A DNA stretch of 64,000 nucleotides from Dioscorea cayenensis subsp. rotundata (Eukaryota > Streptophyta > Magnoliopsida > Dioscoreales > Dioscoreaceae). Numbering within the stretch: the stretch's first letter is position 1; every line of letters begins with the position of its first letter. The stretch is from contig NC_052490.1 in the NCBI RefSeq assembly GCF_009730915.1, positions 31,124,625 through 31,188,624 on the forward strand, written 5' to 3'. The position numbers and the translations under genes were made by a program. This document shows positions 61,993 to 64,000 of this stretch, piece by piece. The notes beneath the pieces are model-generated. The model ran no database searches and was not told the DNA's origin. It saw only the letters and a program-made list of their open reading frames with translations.

Positions 61993-62235
61993 ATATGATT
62001 AATTACATAAATATAACAAAATCCCTGTGGAGCAAAATCATTATATTAAACATAATTAATCACAACTTGTCACCTGATAAAACTAATAAATAATTAAAAT
62101 TACTTAATACCTATGCGCGACTTAAGTAAAAAAAAATTTATTCATTATTTTATCCTAATTAATTATAAGAAATATAATAAAATCCTTGTGGGTCAAAATT
62201 ATTATACTAATCATAATTAATTACAATTTATGCCA
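61919..62235 (-). repeat. Two-unit tandem duplication in copia leader, period about 157 bp
   Basis: gataaaactaat begins at 61919 and 62076. Each unit continues through a variant of aattaaaat-t-aatacct-tg-gcgacttaag and ends near cataattaat-acaa. The units are well diverged, so the duplication is old. Confidence 0.65.
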
Positions 62236-63056
62236 GTTAATCTAGATGTGATCCATCACACTCATAATGTGTAATTTACAATTTTTAAAATTAAAATCAT
62301 GAACATTGTGGCTATTCAATAATTTAACAAAAAAATCATTCGATCACATGACATACTAATCATATACATGAACAAATTCAATGTTAATAATTAATTATAT
62401 AAATTATAATTAATGCACTTAATGTATGAATAATTCATACAAACAAAACCTGAAATTTAAATAAATAACTAAACAGGGTTTTACATGCAAAAAATACAAT
62501 AAAGTAATGCAAGTTTTGCACAAACACCCATTAACCTATTTTATTTAAATACATTCAAAATAATGAATAAAATTAAAATAGAAAAAAATAATAATAGAAT
62601 TAGGGTTTTCTCTCTTTTCCCATCATGGACAGCCGCCACCGCCGGACCACCGTCTGCCGCCTGGCCTAGCAGGGCTAACCCAGGTCTAGCTGTGGCGTGG
62701 CTAGACATGCACACATGCACAGACGCGCTGCCAGCCGCGGCTGCTGTCTTGGCAGCTAGGGACAGCCATGACCCGAAACCCAACGCACACGCGGGCAGGC
62801 TCTGCGCACGTGTGTCGCGAGAATGGGCCTTTGTGTGTGAGGCCTATCTGCGGTCTGACAAGCTTGTTTGCATACTTTGTCTATAATGGGTTAAGTTTTA
62901 GGCCTAATGCCCAATTCTTTTAAACCTTAAACTATCATAATTTATTTCATTATAAAACATGCGTAAATATTTAATTTATACAAACCCTAATTCATGCATG
63001 TTATTTTTAAAAAACACATATATGTCTAAATTTAATCATGTTAGGCAGAGGTATAA
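62236..63056 (-). other. Copia leader with a GC-rich island
   Basis: Between the primer site and gag. Most is AT-rich, but 62622-62840 is strikingly GC-rich and open in more than one frame, without matching any family I know. It may be a captured host fragment. There is no firm gene here. Confidence 0.4.
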
Positions 63057-63485
63057 AACCTGACTCTGATACCAATTGTTAGATTTTTCATCAAACTTAC
63101 GACATCTATGTCGTATATTATATGCGGAAGCAGGATCACTTACCTCCAGCCATAGCAATTTGTTGAAGACGACGAGAGCCTTGAGTCCACGCTTAAACTA
63201 ACTAGAGACTCTTCCAATCTATCATGTCCTCTCCCATTGATGGAGGTAGGTATTTCTAAGAACGATAGATTGGGGACCTCTGGTGCTGTCTATATATAAT
63301 CCTTACCATTAAAGGATTAACTCAACTTAAAGGTTTAAGTTAGATCACAATTCGAAGTGCCAATTAGAATTAAATTAGGATTCTACTAGATAAGTCATCG
63401 ACTACTTTTTTTTAGTTTGAATTCAGTTTGAATCAATATCATCACGAAATTGAATTCAGAATAAAACTCAAACTAATATTTACCA
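63057..63485 (-). mobile_element. Ty1/copia LTR with primer-binding site
   Basis: On the - strand, 63076-63057 reads ATTGGTATCAGAGTCAGG, matching the tRNA-Met-type primer site TGGTATCAGAGC at 11 of 12 positions. It directly follows an LTR end TCTAACA (complement of 63077-63083). The LTR then extends to about 63485, where + strand tttacca gives the TG start on the - strand. A TATA-like stretch tatatatag lies inside (complement near 63289-63298). The second LTR is not in the window. The right boundary is a best guess. Confidence 0.65.
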
Positions 63486-63639
63486 CCAGAGGAGGTTCAT
63501 GATCAGGGTTATTTTTTTAGTAGGGTACCTTATTATACCCGTGCTTCATTTTGAGCACTTTTTTTTAATTCGTATCAAAATGAGCATTTGAATTTAATTT
63601 TCTTTCACAGGGAGGGCACTAATGTTATTCCAGTGATTA

Positions 63640-63760
63640 AATGCTTACGTGTCCACCGGAGATCTCACGTGGACTCCAAATTTCCACATCACTTGAGCAC
63701 GTGGAATGGCCACGTGGACAACTAATCCAACTCATCAAAAAACCGCCACGTCAGCCTTCT
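63640..63760 (+). promoter_or_regulatory. G-box/ABRE cluster at the right edge
   Basis: CACGTG occurs at 63666, 63698 and 63711, plus ACGTGTCC at about 63647 and CCACGTCA at about 63747. This spacing resembles ABA- or light-responsive promoters. It sits about 100-200 bp before a possible start codon at 63863. Confidence 0.45.
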
Positions 63761-63862
63761 TCTCCCTTTTGACTTCTCTTCCTTCGCGTTCAAAGAAATA
63801 TCCAAGAGCAGCATCTTTTTTTCAAACATTCCCTTCATCACTGTAAGCAGTCCAGATAAGTT

Positions 63863-64000
63863 ATGGAATCCATTGTTTCCTCTTTTTGGTTGCAAGATCT
63901 GAATTTACAGGATGTTTTGACCTGTGTTTGTCTTTTGCAATGGTTCTGTAAGAGTCTGTTCCACCAGTACTGGGTTAGCTTCAATTATGCCCTTCTTTCT
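63863..64000 (+). CDS. Possible 5' end of an unidentified gene
   Basis: ATG at 63863 opens a frame that stays open for 46 codons to the window end (MESIVSSFWLQDLNLQDVL, then a Cys/Trp-rich stretch). It lies just downstream of a G-box cluster. I do not recognise the protein, and a 5' UTR with a chance open frame is equally possible. Confidence 0.3.
   Translation, partial: MESIVSSFWLQDLNLQDVLTCVCLLQWFCKSLFHQYWVSFNYALLS

Noticed and set aside
62563-62886. 107-aa frame in the GC-rich island
   Set aside because: Frames are open on both strands, with no domain, no promoter and a position inside a copia leader; kept as a composition finding only.

Overview
This window is nuclear DNA of a flowering plant. 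The evidence is GT-AG introns, plant-only gene families (BZR1/BES1, class A heat-shock factor with HR-A/B and AHA motifs, class II trehalose-6-phosphate synthase, STICHEL-like, PUB-ARM, PR-1) and very AT-rich intergenic DNA filled with LINE, SINE, hAT and Ty1/copia remnants. A non-grass monocot is possible, because some genes have GC-rich 5' ends, but the sequence does not settle the species.

Layout. 1-12265 holds a tandem pair of LRR-VIII-2 receptor-like kinases on the + strand. The first is cut by the window edge, so only its kinase half is present. The second covers all 23 exons but has three single-base frame breaks in its LRR and linker exons. Remnants of a LINE lie between them (2291-3982) and after them (about 13050-15345). 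15700-18810 (- strand) is a BZR1/BES1 brassinosteroid transcription factor, with six CACGTG boxes upstream. 21642-22839 (-) is a small, probably organelle-targeted protein with a CxxC-type motif. 23068-25060 is a block of two LINE remnants in opposite orientation. 25890-27583 (+) is an HsfA4-type heat-shock factor whose upstream region carries four tandem W-boxes, a palindromic heat-shock element and an overlapping uORF. 28450-29578 (+) has a PR-1 gene and then a small secreted-peptide precursor. 29600-36600 is a long AT-rich gene desert with microsatellites and a 165-175 bp tandem repeat. 36885-40541 (+) is a class II TPS. 42072-44207 (-) is an ERD2-type KDEL receptor in six exons. 44837-45634 is a 5'-truncated LINE with target-site duplications. 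46224-46668 is a hAT-type MITE. 49381-54883 (+) is a STICHEL-like AAA+ protein. 57656-59749 (+) is an intronless U-box/ARM E3 ligase. 60297-63485 is a rearranged Ty1/copia remnant: LTR, primer-binding site, leader and a gag gene present twice as a large inverted repeat. 63486-64000 looks like the promoter and start of another gene.

The genes do not form one pathway, but several belong to perception, stress and growth signalling: receptor kinases, BZR1, HsfA4, PR-1, a candidate peptide hormone, TPS and PUB. The most notable non-genic items are a tRNA-derived SINE family seen twice with perfect 18-20 bp target-site duplications, each copy nested in a LINE remnant; the copia gag inverted repeat; and the hAT MITE with an exact 8-bp target duplication.
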